Shown here piece by piece: positions 26,972 through 36,456 of a stretch of 64,000 bases of DNA; positions within the stretch are counted from its first letter, which is position 1, and every line of letters begins with the position of its first letter. Under the pieces are notes generated by a model, which ran no database searches, was not told where the DNA came from, and was given only the letters and a program-made list of their open reading frames with translations. The position numbers and the translations under genes were made by a program. Origin of the DNA: Methanocalculus chunghsingensis (lineage in GTDB: Archaea; Halobacteriota; Methanomicrobia; Methanomicrobiales; Methanocorpusculaceae); NCBI RefSeq assembly GCF_018132105.1, contig NZ_JWHL01000003.1, forward strand, positions 124,001 through 188,000. Reading direction: 5' to 3'.

Positions 26972-27946
26972 ATGTCATTAATAGAACTGGAAGATGTCCC
27001 GGGTATCGGTCCTGCAAGTGCAGAGCGGCTTCGTGAAGCCGGATATTGCACGGTGGAGAGTATCGCCACCGCTACAACAGCTGATCTTGCCGAGGCTGCA
27101 GAACTTGGTGAGGCGACTGCAAAAAAGATCATCAAGGGCGCACGGGAGATCGCCGATATCGGTGGCTTCAAGACCGGAACGGATGTCCTTATCAAGAGGC
27201 AGGATGTACGAAAACTCAGGTCATTTGTTCCTGAGTTCGATGAGCTCCTTGGCGGAGGGATCGAGACCCAGGCGATCACCGAGCTCTATGGGGAATTTGG
27301 ATCCGGAAAGAGCCAGATCGTCCATCAGATGGCGGTTAACTGCCAGCTTCCTGAAGAGTGTGGCGGCCTGGCAGGGAGCTGTCTCTATATCGATACTGAA
27401 AATACCTTCCGGCCTGAACGTATCACCCAGATGGTGGAGGGGCTTTTGGTCGACTGTGAGGTGGGAACCCCTGCCGAGTTCCTTGAGAATATCCATATTG
27501 CACGGGCACACACCTCGGATCACCAGATGCTCCTCATCGATAGCGCGCGGGATCTTGCAAATGAGAAGAGGGATACAGATAAACCTATCCGGCTTATTAT
27601 CGTTGATTCACTCACCAGCCACTTCCGTGCAGAGTATGCGGGGCGGGGGACACTTGCACCACGACAGCAGAAACTGAACCGCCATATGCACGAACTCTTC
27701 AAGCTCGTCGATGAGCATAATGCAGTCGCCCTCGTCACCAATCAGGTTATGTCAAACCCCGGTGTCTTCTTTGGAGATCCGACAAAGCCGATTGGTGGAA
27801 ATATCGTTGGTCATTCGGCGACATTCCGGCTTTACCTGAGGAAGAGCAAGGCTGGCAAAAGGATTGCACGGCTCGTTGACAGCCCGAACCTCCCTGAAGG
27901 CGAAGCAACCTTCATGGTTGAGAAGGCAGGAATAAAACCGTGTTAA
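26972..27946 (+). CDS. radA: DNA repair and recombination protein RadA
   Basis: This 324-residue archaeal RecA/Rad51 homologue forms filaments on ssDNA and catalyses strand exchange. It has the N-terminal helix-hairpin-helix domain (about 1-60, [11 protein letters not shown]), the polymerisation motif region near residue 85, Walker A GEFGSGKS (107-114), and the Walker B strand [11 protein letters not shown]. The length matches the family. It follows the RPA gene and overlaps the next gene by 7 bases. No intein is present. Confidence 0.97.
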   Translation: MSLIELEDVPGIGPASAERLREAGYCTVESIATATTADLAEAAELGEATAKKIIKGAREIADIGGFKTGTDVLIKRQDVRKLRSFVPEFDELLGGGIETQAITELYGEFGSGKSQIVHQMAVNCQLPEECGGLAGSCLYIDTENTFRPERITQMVEGLLVDCEVGTPAEFLENIHIARAHTSDHQMLLIDSARDLANEKRDTDKPIRLIIVDSLTSHFRAEYAGRGTLAPRQQKLNRHMHELFKLVDEHNAVALVTNQVMSNPGVFFGDPTKPIGGNIVGHSATFRLYLRKSKAGKRIARLVDSPNLPEGEATFMVEKAGIKPC

Positions 27947-28632
27947 AGGCCCTTGTCTGTGATATTGACGGCACATTGACCGATGAGAACCGAAGGATCA
28001 ATACCCGTGCGATCGAGACGATCCGCCTCCTCCTGGATAGGGACATCCCGGTCGTTCTTGCTTCCGGGAATACCATCTGCTTTCTTGATGCAGTTGCCCG
28101 GATGATCGGGACGGGTGGTGCAGCCATCGGTGAAAACGGAGGGGTATTTCAGACCGGCTATGATGGCGATCCTGTTGTGACGGGTGACCGTTCGATCTGC
28201 CTTCTGGCTTATGATCGCCTCTCATCCCATTTTGGAGATCAGGGGAAGAATCTCATTCCGTACAGCATGCATCTTCGATATGCGGATGTTGCATTTGCAA
28301 AGACTATCCCGGCAGGGGAGGTCAGGGATGTCCTGGCCGATATGCCGGTGAAGGTGATCGACACCGGATTTGCAATCCATCTTCAGTCGCCCGGTGTTTC
28401 GAAGGGGACCGCGCTTAAGGAACTTGCTCCGCTCCTCTCCCTCTCTCCGGAAGATTTCCTCGCTATCGGAGACTCGGATAATGATATTGAGATGCTGGAA
28501 TCTGCGGGGTATGGAATGACGATGAAAAATGGAACTGCCGGTCTGAAAAAAGTTGCTGATTGTATTATCGAGCGCTCTTATGGTGATGGTTTCTCTGATG
28601 GAGTTTTATCTGCCCTTGAACGCTTTCTATAA
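27940..28632 (+). CDS. pgp: Phosphoglycolate phosphatase (archaeal HAD family)
   Basis: The 230-residue enzyme belongs to the Cof-type HAD phosphatases. Motif I is [11 protein letters not shown], and the C-terminal catalytic part contains the lysine in SKGTALKEL and the acidic motif [12 protein letters not shown]. The size and cap type match archaeal phosphoglycolate phosphatase (as in Thermoplasma TA0175). Phosphoglycolate could arise from oxygen damage to DNA ends or from RuBisCO oxygenation. The start is GTG at 27940, 7 bases inside radA. Another HAD phosphatase specificity cannot be excluded. Confidence 0.87.
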   Translation: MLKALVCDIDGTLTDENRRINTRAIETIRLLLDRDIPVVLASGNTICFLDAVARMIGTGGAAIGENGGVFQTGYDGDPVVTGDRSICLLAYDRLSSHFGDQGKNLIPYSMHLRYADVAFAKTIPAGEVRDVLADMPVKVIDTGFAIHLQSPGVSKGTALKELAPLLSLSPEDFLAIGDSDNDIEMLESAGYGMTMKNGTAGLKKVADCIIERSYGDGFSDGVLSALERFL

Positions 28633-28637
28633 TCTGA

Positions 28638-28886
28638 TTATCTGAGCATATACCGGTCAACAACGATATAGTCCTTTATATCCTTCACTGCTTCAAACGG
28701 GACGAGCATGCAGTTGTTATCCAGCTTATAGCTTGAGGCATCAAACCCGGCTTCGGGCAGCACGACCAGGTTGATCACCTGACCACTGTCAACATCAATC
28801 ATAATATTTTTTAGTTGCCCGATCACCTTGCCATCACTACTCATGATCTTCTTCCGCCGAAGCGTACGAGCAAAAGCCAAAGTCAT
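28638..28886 (-). CDS. PRC-barrel domain protein
   Basis: This 82-residue protein is a single PRC-barrel, the small beta-barrel found in photosynthetic reaction-centre H subunits and RimM. The pattern is clear: GKVIGQLKNIMIDVDSGQV followed by a hydrophobic strand and a VPFEAVKDIKDYIVV end. Free-standing archaeal PRC-barrels are thought to bind other proteins; some have been linked to cell division. A good TATA box lies about 26 bases upstream of the ATG, so the mRNA has little or no leader. Confidence 0.88.
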   Translation of the reverse strand: MTLAFARTLRRKKIMSSDGKVIGQLKNIMIDVDSGQVINLVVLPEAGFDASSYKLDNNCMLVPFEAVKDIKDYIVVDRYMLR

Positions 28887-28906
28887 AGAAAGATGGTTGG
28901 TTGATA

Positions 28907-28918
28907 AGTATATAAATT
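28907..28918 (-). promoter_or_regulatory. TATA box of the PRC-barrel gene
   Basis: On the minus strand the sequence reads ATTTATATACTT, centred about 26 bases from the start codon. This matches the archaeal box A and predicts a leaderless or very short-leader transcript. Confidence 0.6.
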
Positions 28919-28944
28919 ATTCTCATTTTTCCAAAAAGAAGAAG

Positions 28945-29823
28945 TTACAGGGTGGGAAAGACCCGGATAATATCAGACTGGGTGAGGATGCCGACCGGCT
29001 TTCCATCCTCGACAACGATCAGCCTTCCGATCTCACGCTCTTTAAACCTGCGTATCACCTCATACAACCTGGTATCTCCATCAGCCTCGATAACTTCATG
29101 GGTCATTACGGTACTGATGGGAGTATCGAGGGGAAGGTTGCGATCAATTGCCTTGATGATATCTGTCAGGGTGACAATGCCGATGAGCTCCTCCCCCATG
29201 ATGACCGGGGCTCCATGAATTTTGTGCCTGTTGCAGATGGTTATCGCTTCATGAATTGATGTTTCTGGTGCCATACTGATGAGGGGAGCGCTCATATAGT
29301 GGCGGATCGACTTCTTTGGGAGTGATGTCATCTCGGATATTGAGATAAGAAGCGCGCCCTGAATCTCATCCCTGCCGAAGACCTCACCGCGGATCATCAG
29401 TTTGTTCACAGGTGTCGGGCCGATGGTAATCTCTTCTCCGATTGCGAAATTTCTGACATTACCTATTATCCTGATCAGGGAGTGGCAGAGATCCGGGTGG
29501 CAGAGGGTGGTAAAGTCTATCTCTGTCACTTTAATCCCCTTTATCACCTCCCCGTCTTTTTTTATTGTCACCTCAGCCTCATCATCTGTCGGCTTAATAT
29601 TCAGCTCCTTATATGCCTCTGCGGTTGGATGATACCCGCCTTTTGGCCCCGGAACTCCGTCAACAAGGCCAAGGGCTTTTAAAGCCTGCATCTGGTTTCG
29701 AACAGTTCCCGGATTTCGTTTTATGATATTTGCGATGTCATCTCCTTTCACGGGATGAGAATGTTGATGATAGAGGGAGATTAATGTAATAAGAATATCT
29801 TTCTGGATGAGTGAGAGATCCAT
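28945..29823 (-). CDS. HTH regulator with two CBS domains
   Basis: The 292-residue protein has an N-terminal winged helix (about 1-70, with NIIKRNPGTVRNQMQALKAL), a central beta-rich region with two cysteines (LCHPDLC), and a C-terminal CBS pair (about 170-225 and 235-292; each ending in a GI-[VL]-T-x-[ST]-DII pattern). CBS pairs bind AMP, ATP or S-adenosyl compounds and would couple DNA binding to energy state. It is divergent from the NOG1-type GTPase over a 49-base AT-rich gap. Targets are unknown. Confidence 0.87.
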   Translation of the reverse strand: MDLSLIQKDILITLISLYHQHSHPVKGDDIANIIKRNPGTVRNQMQALKALGLVDGVPGPKGGYHPTAEAYKELNIKPTDDEAEVTIKKDGEVIKGIKVTEIDFTTLCHPDLCHSLIRIIGNVRNFAIGEEITIGPTPVNKLMIRGEVFGRDEIQGALLISISEMTSLPKKSIRHYMSAPLISMAPETSIHEAITICNRHKIHGAPVIMGEELIGIVTLTDIIKAIDRNLPLDTPISTVMTHEVIEADGDTRLYEVIRRFKEREIGRLIVVEDGKPVGILTQSDIIRVFPTL

Positions 29824-29833
29824 AATGATTGTT

Positions 29834-29857
29834 CATTTATATACAAATAAATAGCTT
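29834..29857. promoter_or_regulatory. Shared divergent promoter region
   Basis: The 49-base gap between the CBS regulator and the NOG1-type GTPase contains overlapping AT boxes. TTTATATA at 29836-29843 lies about 33 bases before the GTPase ATG. On the minus strand TATTTATT at about 29847-29855 lies about 28 bases before the regulator ATG, which would give a nearly leaderless mRNA. The boxes overlap, so the two genes probably compete for TBP or are co-controlled. Confidence 0.5.
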
Positions 29858-29872
29858 GGGGATACGTCGCTG

Positions 29873-30850
29873 ATGTTTGATACAATACCAACCGTTCCGA
29901 CGGCAGATGAAGTACTCGACAGGAGTTTTCGCCGTGCGGCAAAGAAGATGCGCAAAAAGAACAATAAAGATCGAGCCAATGAAGAGTTTGTCAGAGCGAT
30001 CACCCAGGCGGTTCATGATAAACTGGTGGCGATCATCCAGTCATTCCCTGAATTTCATACTCTCCCCCCGTTCTATCGGGATCTTGTCGACATCCTCTTT
30101 GATATCGAGGAGATGAGAAAGGCATTTGGCGCTGTCGGCTGGGCGGCATGGCACACCCGTGATAAAGGCAAGGAGATCGCAAAGACGATGCGCCATACTC
30201 CTGACAGCCTTGCCGCACGTAAACAGGCAGTGGCACGGATCGCTTCGATGGTTCACCAGATCGATAAGGATCTCAGGTTTTTAAATGATGCACGCAACAT
30301 CCTCCGGAAACTTCCGGTCGTCTCACCGGATGAGTTTACGGTCGTCATCGCCGGGTATCCGAATGTCGGAAAGAGCTCTTTCATCAGGCTCGTCTCAACA
30401 GCGACCCCCGAGGTGGCATCATATCCGTTCACCACAAAAGGGGTCGTTGTCGGTCACCGCCAGGTGACCCGACGGGAGAGGATACAGTTCATCGACACAC
30501 CTGGTATCCTGGATACTGCCGGGCGAACCGAGAGGAACCGGATCGAGCGGCAGGCCCTTAACGCCCTCATCTATGTTGCAGATCTCATCATCTTTATCAT
30601 CGATGCCAGTGCCCATTGCGGCTATGATCTTGAGACACAGGAACTGCTTCTTGAGGAGGTCAGGGAGCTGGCGAAGGTCCCGGTCATCGTCGTTGCCAAC
30701 AAATCGGATTTGGCCCGTTATGAAGGGGTTTTGAATATGTCAACAGTGACAGGAGAGGGGGTTGAGGAGGTTCTGGAGGCCGCTCTTAAAGAACGAACAC
30801 CCACGACCACTCCGATACCAGCATACACCCTGCCAGAAAACCAAGAATAA
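29873..30850 (+). CDS. NOG1/Obg-family GTPase
   Basis: The 325-residue protein has an N-terminal helical domain (about 1-150) and a GTPase domain with G1 GYPNVGKSS (161-169), G3 DTPG (208-211) and G4 NKSD. The order matches archaeal proteins related to eukaryotic Nog1, which acts in 60S subunit assembly. Its last 65 bases overlap the convergent presenilin-type gene. The C-terminal residues in this overlap (Thr/Pro-rich) are probably less constrained. Confidence 0.9.
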   Translation: MFDTIPTVPTADEVLDRSFRRAAKKMRKKNNKDRANEEFVRAITQAVHDKLVAIIQSFPEFHTLPPFYRDLVDILFDIEEMRKAFGAVGWAAWHTRDKGKEIAKTMRHTPDSLAARKQAVARIASMVHQIDKDLRFLNDARNILRKLPVVSPDEFTVVIAGYPNVGKSSFIRLVSTATPEVASYPFTTKGVVVGHRQVTRRERIQFIDTPGILDTAGRTERNRIERQALNALIYVADLIIFIIDASAHCGYDLETQELLLEEVRELAKVPVIVVANKSDLARYEGVLNMSTVTGEGVEEVLEAALKERTPTTTPIPAYTLPENQE

Positions 30851-31688
30851 CCCCTCCGTTTAATGGTGGAAGCCCTGCCTGTGGTTTTCCGGAAAAGACC
30901 ATTGTAAGGAGGACGAAAAGCCCGACAAAGGTTCCGGCGGCAGCTCCAATCGCCGGAACAGGGCTTTCGAGAAAGGTGAATGCAGAAACAACAAGAATTG
31001 CAGGCATGATTGCATCTCCCATACCCATAAGAAATGTGCTCCTCTCTTTTTTCTTCCCTTCCTCTGCAGGTGGGGGAGATATCTTCTCATATGTGCCGGT
31101 GAAATGTCGATCCTTTGGTATAATAAACAGGATTGGCATCTTCTGCTCCATCACCCCTTCGGCAAGCGTGATCATATGCTTTGTCCGGTAGACTGAGATG
31201 GCATCATAGATGGCAAGGGCCGCGAGCAGGATGATCACCGGCATGATCGCAAGCGAGGCACCAAAGATTGCCGCGACACCAGAGGCGAGGATAATGCCGA
31301 GCGCGTCGATGACATACCATCGGGGGTACCTGTAGAGGAGCCCGATGGAGACTCCTGCAAAGAGGATGGCACCAGGTATGGTGATGATATCATCTCCGAA
31401 AACGTGGTGGAGGATCGCAGAATAGACATAGATGTAGGTGAGGAAGATTGACCCACCGATGATCAGACTGATCAGATTCTGTTTTGCCGCGCGTATGAGG
31501 AGAAGAAGGATGGCGGTGAATGTCAGGAGAATGGCAAGGAAAATGAAGGGATTTGCCATTGAATCGGGATCCTCAAATGCGGTTAATCCTGCACCTTCAA
31601 CAGGTCCGGCAAGAAGTACTCCACCGATGATAACGGCGAGGAGGATGATCGGCATGCCGATGATAGCAGGTAGATTTTGCTGATCCAT
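30786..31688 (-). CDS. Presenilin-type intramembrane aspartyl protease (A22, PSH)
   Basis: The 300-residue membrane protein has about nine hydrophobic segments and both catalytic motifs of GxGD proteases: YD (Y161-D162) and GMGD (222-225). A PPL motif (274-276) stands in for the family's PAL signature. A soluble loop between the catalytic segments (about 180-220) is charged. Archaeal homologues cleave transmembrane helices; the natural substrate here is unknown. The C-terminus overlaps the NOG1-type gene by 65 bases on the other strand. Confidence 0.9.
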   Translation of the reverse strand: MDQQNLPAIIGMPIILLAVIIGGVLLAGPVEGAGLTAFEDPDSMANPFIFLAILLTFTAILLLLIRAAKQNLISLIIGGSIFLTYIYVYSAILHHVFGDDIITIPGAILFAGVSIGLLYRYPRWYVIDALGIILASGVAAIFGASLAIMPVIILLAALAIYDAISVYRTKHMITLAEGVMEQKMPILFIIPKDRHFTGTYEKISPPPAEEGKKKERSTFLMGMGDAIMPAILVVSAFTFLESPVPAIGAAAGTFVGLFVLLTMVFSGKPQAGLPPLNGGVILGFLAGCMLVSEWSWVFVL

Positions 31689-31743
31689 AAGAGTCTGCTC
31701 CGGATAGGTAGCTTAATTATTATGGTTCTTCTTATGGTAAAAC

Positions 31744-32055
31744 ATGGACGCTCGTGATTCTCTCTGGGATGGTATCCTCATCGTCGTGCTGGTCCTCTCG
31801 ACACTGATGCTCGTCCTCCGGCTCTGGCAGGATATTACTATCGTGGTCGCAGCAACGCTGATGATGCTCTCACTGGGAGGTCTCTTCTTCTCACTCGGAT
31901 TAAAGATTCGGCGTTTGGAAGAGAGTATCATCTCCCGGGAAAGGACAATGCGGGTAAATCTTGAAGAGATCTCTTCAAGCCTCAGCCGCAAGCATGAACG
32001 CATTATTGAACAACTTGGTGTGATCGTCGATGGTATGAACCGCCGGTACCGCTAA
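31744..32055 (+). CDS. Small membrane protein with coiled-coil tail
   Basis: I do not recognise this 103-residue protein. It has two hydrophobic segments (about 10-27 and 32-53) followed by a cytoplasmic-like, charged helical tail with heptad-like spacing (about 55-100). It lies 11 bases upstream of the flap endonuclease gene and is probably cotranscribed with it. A functional link to DNA repair is not shown by the sequence. Confidence 0.7.
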   Translation: MDARDSLWDGILIVVLVLSTLMLVLRLWQDITIVVAATLMMLSLGGLFFSLGLKIRRLEESIISRERTMRVNLEEISSSLSRKHERIIEQLGVIVDGMNRRYR

Positions 32056-32066
32056 CGGATCCATAT

Positions 32067-33077
32067 ATGGGAGTACCTATTCGTCCTCTCCTTGAAGGGT
32101 ACCGCCATCCCGTCGGGTGGGAGGAGCTTAAAGGAGTGGCAGCCATCGATGCACATAATGCACTCTATCAGTTTATCTCGATCATTCGACAGCCTGATGG
32201 AACCCCGTTGAAGGATACAGAAGGAAGAATTACCTCCCATCTCTCGGGAATCCTCTTCCGGACTGCACATCTCCTTGAGAAGGAGATCAGCCCTGTCTAT
32301 ATCTATGACGGTTCTCCACCGGATCTTAAGCAGAAGACCATATCAGAGAGGCGCGAGGTGCGTGAAGCCGGGCAGGCGAACTGGGAGGATGCTCTGAGAC
32401 GGGGTGACACCGAGGCCGCGTATCGTGCAGCTATGGCCTCGTCCCGGATCGATCATGCGATCATCGGGAGCAGTCAGCGGCTTCTGGATGCACTTGGCAT
32501 CCCCTGGATGCAGGCCCCCTCTGAAGGTGAGGCTCAGTCTGCAGCACTCATCGAATCCGGAGTAGCGACCTACTCGGTCTCACAGGATTATGACTCACTT
32601 CTCTTTGGAGCATCGGTTCTTGTCAGAAACCTTACCGTCTCCGGGAAGCGGCGAATACGGGGGAAGCAGCAGACGATCTCTCCTGAGCGGATATATCTCC
32701 CCGAGCTCCTGGATGGCCTTTCGATGACAAGGGAGATGCTGATTGATATCGCTATCCTCGTCGGAACCGACTTCAACGATGGGATCTATGGGATAGGCCC
32801 GAAGAAGGCCGAGAAGATTGTTCGTGAAGGACGATTTGATGAGGTGCTCAGGGAGAAGGATCCGGCATTTGATCCCGATCCCGTCCGGGAGTTCTTCCTC
32901 TCCCCCCCGGTCACCAGAGAGTATCGGCCGGAATGGCGACCCCCGGATCCGGAGGGTGTGAGGGAGATGCTGATCGAGGAGTATGGCTTCTCTGCTGATC
33001 GCATCTCAGGAGTACTGGAGCGGATTGCCCCTTCCCGCTCATCTTCCGGCCAGAAGCGCCTTGATCAATGGTTCTGA
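32067..33077 (+). CDS. fen: Flap endonuclease 1
   Basis: This 336-residue structure-specific nuclease removes 5' flaps during Okazaki fragment processing and repair. The N-terminal nuclease region has AIDAHNALYQF (D28) and the internal region keeps PSEGEAQSA and SQDYDSLLFG with their metal-binding acids, followed by GTDFNDGIYGIGPKKA (helix-two-turn-helix). The C-terminal end QKRLDQWF is a PCNA-binding PIP box. All expected elements are present. Confidence 0.96.
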   Translation: MGVPIRPLLEGYRHPVGWEELKGVAAIDAHNALYQFISIIRQPDGTPLKDTEGRITSHLSGILFRTAHLLEKEISPVYIYDGSPPDLKQKTISERREVREAGQANWEDALRRGDTEAAYRAAMASSRIDHAIIGSSQRLLDALGIPWMQAPSEGEAQSAALIESGVATYSVSQDYDSLLFGASVLVRNLTVSGKRRIRGKQQTISPERIYLPELLDGLSMTREMLIDIAILVGTDFNDGIYGIGPKKAEKIVREGRFDEVLREKDPAFDPDPVREFFLSPPVTREYRPEWRPPDPEGVREMLIEEYGFSADRISGVLERIAPSRSSSGQKRLDQWF

Positions 33078-33116
33078 TACAATAAGGCTGAATAAAACCA
33101 AAAGCAACTATCAACT

Positions 33117-34073
33117 ATGACACCCGACGAGTATCATATCGCGCTATCAGAATCAACCACCCCGCTCATCATCGGGGTTGCGGGGGATAGTGGTTCCGGA
33201 AAGACGACATTTACTAATCTCATCCGGGTTATCCTTGGGCCATCGGTTGTCGGAACGATCACCCTCGACGACTACCACAGATATGATCGGGAGGAGCGTG
33301 CAGAGAAGAGGATCACCCCCCTCCATCCGGATGCAAATCGCTTCGATCGTCTCGCCTCTGATCTTGCCGATCTCCGATCAGGAAAGGTGATATCCAAGCC
33401 CGTCTACAACCATGAGACCGGCACCTTTGATCCGGAGGTTCGGTTTGCTCCCCGGAACATCATTATCATCGAAGGACTGCACCCCCTCTTCAATGAGGAG
33501 CTGCGATCATTAATTGATATCTCGATCTATGTTGATCCCGATGATGATGTCAAATTTGCATGGAAGCTCAGGCGTGATGTCGGGGATCGGGGCTACCGCC
33601 GTGAGGAGGTTCTTGCAGAAATCGAGGAGAGAAAGCCTGATTTTGAAAAATACATCGCTTTCCAACGGAAATACGCAGATATAATCATCAGGATCGAGGA
33701 GAGCAGCTGCGCTTTGCCCGATGATTCCTCACTCTACAGGGTATCTCTTCTCCAGGCTATCCCGGTTGGTTGTGTCCCTGCGGTTCCGTTTACCCTTGAT
33801 CTCGCACGGATCCTCCCGTGTGCAGACGGGCCTTTCAGCATCGGATCAGGTGAGGTGATGCTTGATGACCGCCGGCTCTCCTCACTGACTCTTGATGGGT
33901 ATCTCCCTTTCGGCTTCGCCCGTTCACTTGAGGAGAGTATCGAGGAGCAGACCACAATATGCGCTCTCCCTTTCTTCCCGGGGAGAACGATCACCCCGAC
34001 GAACGTGGTTGCTCTCCTCATTGCGTGGCGTATCATCTGCAGGCGATGTTCTCTCACCGAAGAGCCGTTCTGA
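33117..34073 (+). CDS. prk: Archaeal-type phosphoribulokinase
   Basis: The 318-residue kinase has P-loop GDSGSGKTTF (23-32), the acceptor region LDDYHRYDR, and a HPDANRFD segment typical of phosphoribulokinase/uridine kinase proteins. It resembles the archaeal phosphoribulokinase characterised in Methanospirillum hungatei, which makes ribulose 1,5-bisphosphate for the reductive hexulose-phosphate pathway. A uridine kinase-like role is the alternative. No RuBisCO or hexulose-phosphate gene is nearby. The gene sits between fen and trkH, 39 bases after fen. Confidence 0.82.
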   Translation: MTPDEYHIALSESTTPLIIGVAGDSGSGKTTFTNLIRVILGPSVVGTITLDDYHRYDREERAEKRITPLHPDANRFDRLASDLADLRSGKVISKPVYNHETGTFDPEVRFAPRNIIIIEGLHPLFNEELRSLIDISIYVDPDDDVKFAWKLRRDVGDRGYRREEVLAEIEERKPDFEKYIAFQRKYADIIIRIEESSCALPDDSSLYRVSLLQAIPVGCVPAVPFTLDLARILPCADGPFSIGSGEVMLDDRRLSSLTLDGYLPFGFARSLEESIEEQTTICALPFFPGRTITPTNVVALLIAWRIICRRCSLTEEPF

Positions 34074-34113
34074 CCGGTGAATCTATTTACGCTCAACCGT
34101 ACTATCTGATACA

Positions 34114-35577
34114 ATGGATCGGTGGGAGCACTTCCTGGTCATCGCCCGTGATCTCGGGGGCATCCTTCAGTTTATGGGGTTTGCCTCTTCGGCCCCTCTC
34201 CTGATCACAGCATATTATCATGAGTGGGATGTTCTTTTGGCGATGGCGATCGTTCCCATCATCTTCTTCCTCACCGGCAGTCTCCTCAGGAATGCGCCAC
34301 CTTCAAATAAGCAGGCACGCCTCTCGGTCTCTCTCAGCTCTGTTGCTGTTGTCTGGCTCTTTGCAGCTATTATCAGTGCACTCCCGTTCCATCTTACCCT
34401 TGGAATGCCCTATCTTGACTGTGTCTTTGAGGCGATGTCCGGATGGACGACGACAGGCCTGACCATGATCAGCGGACTGGATGATCTTCCAAAGACACTC
34501 CTCTTCTGGCGATCCTTTATGCAATGGATGGGGGGTATCGGGATTGTTGCTTTTACTATCGCAATGGTCAATCGATCTGGCCTTGTTCAGAGGGGGATGT
34601 ACCGATCTGAGGCACGATCAGAATCTTTCCTGCCAAGTGTCGTTGATACCGGGGTCTATATGTGGAAGATCTATATTGTTCTGACACTCGCCGGAATCGG
34701 ACTGTTGCTCTTCTCCGGTGTGGGTCTCTGGGATGCGCTGAATCTTTCTCTGGTCGCGATTGCGACAGGCGGGTTTACGATGTATGATGCAGGCATCGCA
34801 CATTATGATAATTATCTGATGGAGCTCCTTCTCATCCCCATCATGATCGCAGGCGCTCTTCCATTCAAACTCTATTTTCTCCTCTATTCAAAGAAAGTCT
34901 TTGCTTTTGTCCGGGATCGCCAGGCAGCCCTGCTCCTTGCCATCATTGGGTGCGGTCTTCTCTTCATCACATCTGATCTCATCTATCAGAGTGGTCTTCC
35001 TGCATCAGATGCCATTCGCTATGGTCTCTTTATGTCTGTATCTGCTGCGACGACCACAGGGTTTCAGAATACCGATCCCGGGCTCTGGCCGAGTGCGACC
35101 ATCCTCTTCCTCTCAGCCATGATGATCATCGGAGGGTCGGCCGGGAGTACTGCCGGGGGCCTGAAACTTGAACGTGTGGTGATCTGTTATGAGGGTCTCA
35201 TATGGTGGTTCCGGCGCATCTTCATCTCCGGACGGGCGATTATTCCTTTCCGGCATGAAGGCCGGAGCATACCGAAGATGGTCGCGGAGTATGAGGTCTC
35301 AAAGAATATGCTGATCATCGTACTCTACTTCATCATCGTCTTCGCAAGCACCGTATTCATCCTCTTTTTTGAAGGTGCTGGATATGATACCAGTCATGTC
35401 ATCTTCGATGTCATCACAGCCGCCTGCAATAATGGGATCAGTACCGGCCATGTCTCTGCGGATATGTCGGCAATCTCCAAGATCTTCTTTATTCTCCTGA
35501 TGTGGATCGGGCGGCTTGAGGTGATCCCGGTCATCGTTCTCTTCATGGGCATTCTGAAAGGATTTGACCGGGCGTGA
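34114..35577 (+). CDS. trkH: Potassium uptake protein TrkH
   Basis: The 487-residue integral membrane protein is the ion-conducting subunit of a Trk/Ktr potassium transporter. Its fourfold M-P-M repeats are visible, with selectivity-filter-like segments such as MSGWTTTGLTM, VAIATGGFTMYD, SAATTTGFQNTD and ACNNGISTG. The C-terminus ends in the conserved GRLEVIPV segment. No trkA (NAD-binding regulator) gene is adjacent; it must be elsewhere if used. Confidence 0.94.
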   Translation: MDRWEHFLVIARDLGGILQFMGFASSAPLLITAYYHEWDVLLAMAIVPIIFFLTGSLLRNAPPSNKQARLSVSLSSVAVVWLFAAIISALPFHLTLGMPYLDCVFEAMSGWTTTGLTMISGLDDLPKTLLFWRSFMQWMGGIGIVAFTIAMVNRSGLVQRGMYRSEARSESFLPSVVDTGVYMWKIYIVLTLAGIGLLLFSGVGLWDALNLSLVAIATGGFTMYDAGIAHYDNYLMELLLIPIMIAGALPFKLYFLLYSKKVFAFVRDRQAALLLAIIGCGLLFITSDLIYQSGLPASDAIRYGLFMSVSAATTTGFQNTDPGLWPSATILFLSAMMIIGGSAGSTAGGLKLERVVICYEGLIWWFRRIFISGRAIIPFRHEGRSIPKMVAEYEVSKNMLIIVLYFIIVFASTVFILFFEGAGYDTSHVIFDVITAACNNGISTGHVSADMSAISKIFFILLMWIGRLEVIPVIVLFMGILKGFDRA

Positions 35578-35607
35578 GGTTGACAATCATTGTGGAGTTA
35601 TCACAAG

Positions 35608-35620
35608 TTCTATACTCTTT
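35608..35620 (+). promoter_or_regulatory. Possible promoter of the nitrogenase-like operon
   Basis: A TATA-like box (CTATACTC) lies about 28 bases upstream of the NifH-like ATG, in a 63-base gap after trkH. The position suits archaeal initiation but the match is moderate. Confidence 0.35.
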
Positions 35621-35640
35621 TACACCCAACCTCAACAGTA

Positions 35641-36456
35641 ATGAGACAGATTGCCCTCTATGGGAAGGGCGGTATCGGGAAATCGACGACTTCGGCGAAT
35701 CTCTCGGCTGCATGGGCTGAAAAAGGGCTGGATCTCCTTCAGATAGGATGTGATCCAAAACATGACAGCACCCGGATGCTGATGAACGGGCGTGTGATCC
35801 CGACGGTCCTCGATGTGATTCGTGAGAAGCAGAAGGACATATCCGTATCGGATATCGTCTTCACCGGATACCGGGGTGTCCGGTGTGTTGAAGCCGGAGG
35901 ACCTGAACCGGGAATCGGATGCGCTGGCAGGGGTATTATCGCGACGTTCCAGCTCCTTGAGAAGCTTGGGGCCCTCAAGGGCGATCTCATCGTTTATGAT
36001 GTCCTTGGTGATGTTGTCTGCGGTGGATTTGCAATGCCGATGAGAGAAGGATACGCAGAAGAGATCTATCTTGTCACATCAGGCGAGCTGATGTCCCTCT
36101 ATGCGGCAAATAATATCGCAAAGGCAATTGCCCGCCTCAGCGCCAATAAGAGGAGCAGTGTCCGACTTGGCGGAGTGATCGGCAATGGAAAGAATATTGT
36201 CGATGAGGAGGATCTCGTCAGTGAATTTGCTGAAAGTATCGGATCCCGCATGATTACATTCATCCCCAGATCCCCGACGGTCCAGCAGGCCGAGCTGAAC
36301 AAGAAGACGGTTGTCGAATATGCCCCGGAATCTTCTCAGGCGGAAGTGTACCGGCGCTCTGCTGATATTATTCTTCAGAATACGACATTCCATATCCCAA
36401 CACCACTCTCGATGGATGATCTTGAATCACTCGCATACCGATATCTCAAGGAATGA
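35641..36456 (+). CDS. NifH-like ATPase (nitrogenase-type iron protein)
   Basis: The 271-residue protein is a homodimeric MgATP-dependent reductase that passes electrons from its [4Fe-4S] cluster to a component-1 partner. It has P-loop GKGGIGKS (8-15), the cluster cysteines C94 (in GIGCAGRG) and C127 (in VVCGGF), and R97 in the segment that is ADP-ribosylated in some NifH. The switch segment reads CDPKHDST; the histidine is typical of BchL-type proteins, whereas NifH has alanine. ATG at 35641 begins the family sequence; the frame upstream is not NifH-like. It is followed by two NifD/NifK-like genes, so it probably serves them. Confidence 0.92.
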   Translation: MRQIALYGKGGIGKSTTSANLSAAWAEKGLDLLQIGCDPKHDSTRMLMNGRVIPTVLDVIREKQKDISVSDIVFTGYRGVRCVEAGGPEPGIGCAGRGIIATFQLLEKLGALKGDLIVYDVLGDVVCGGFAMPMREGYAEEIYLVTSGELMSLYAANNIAKAIARLSANKRSSVRLGGVIGNGKNIVDEEDLVSEFAESIGSRMITFIPRSPTVQQAELNKKTVVEYAPESSQAEVYRRSADIILQNTTFHIPTPLSMDDLESLAYRYLKE

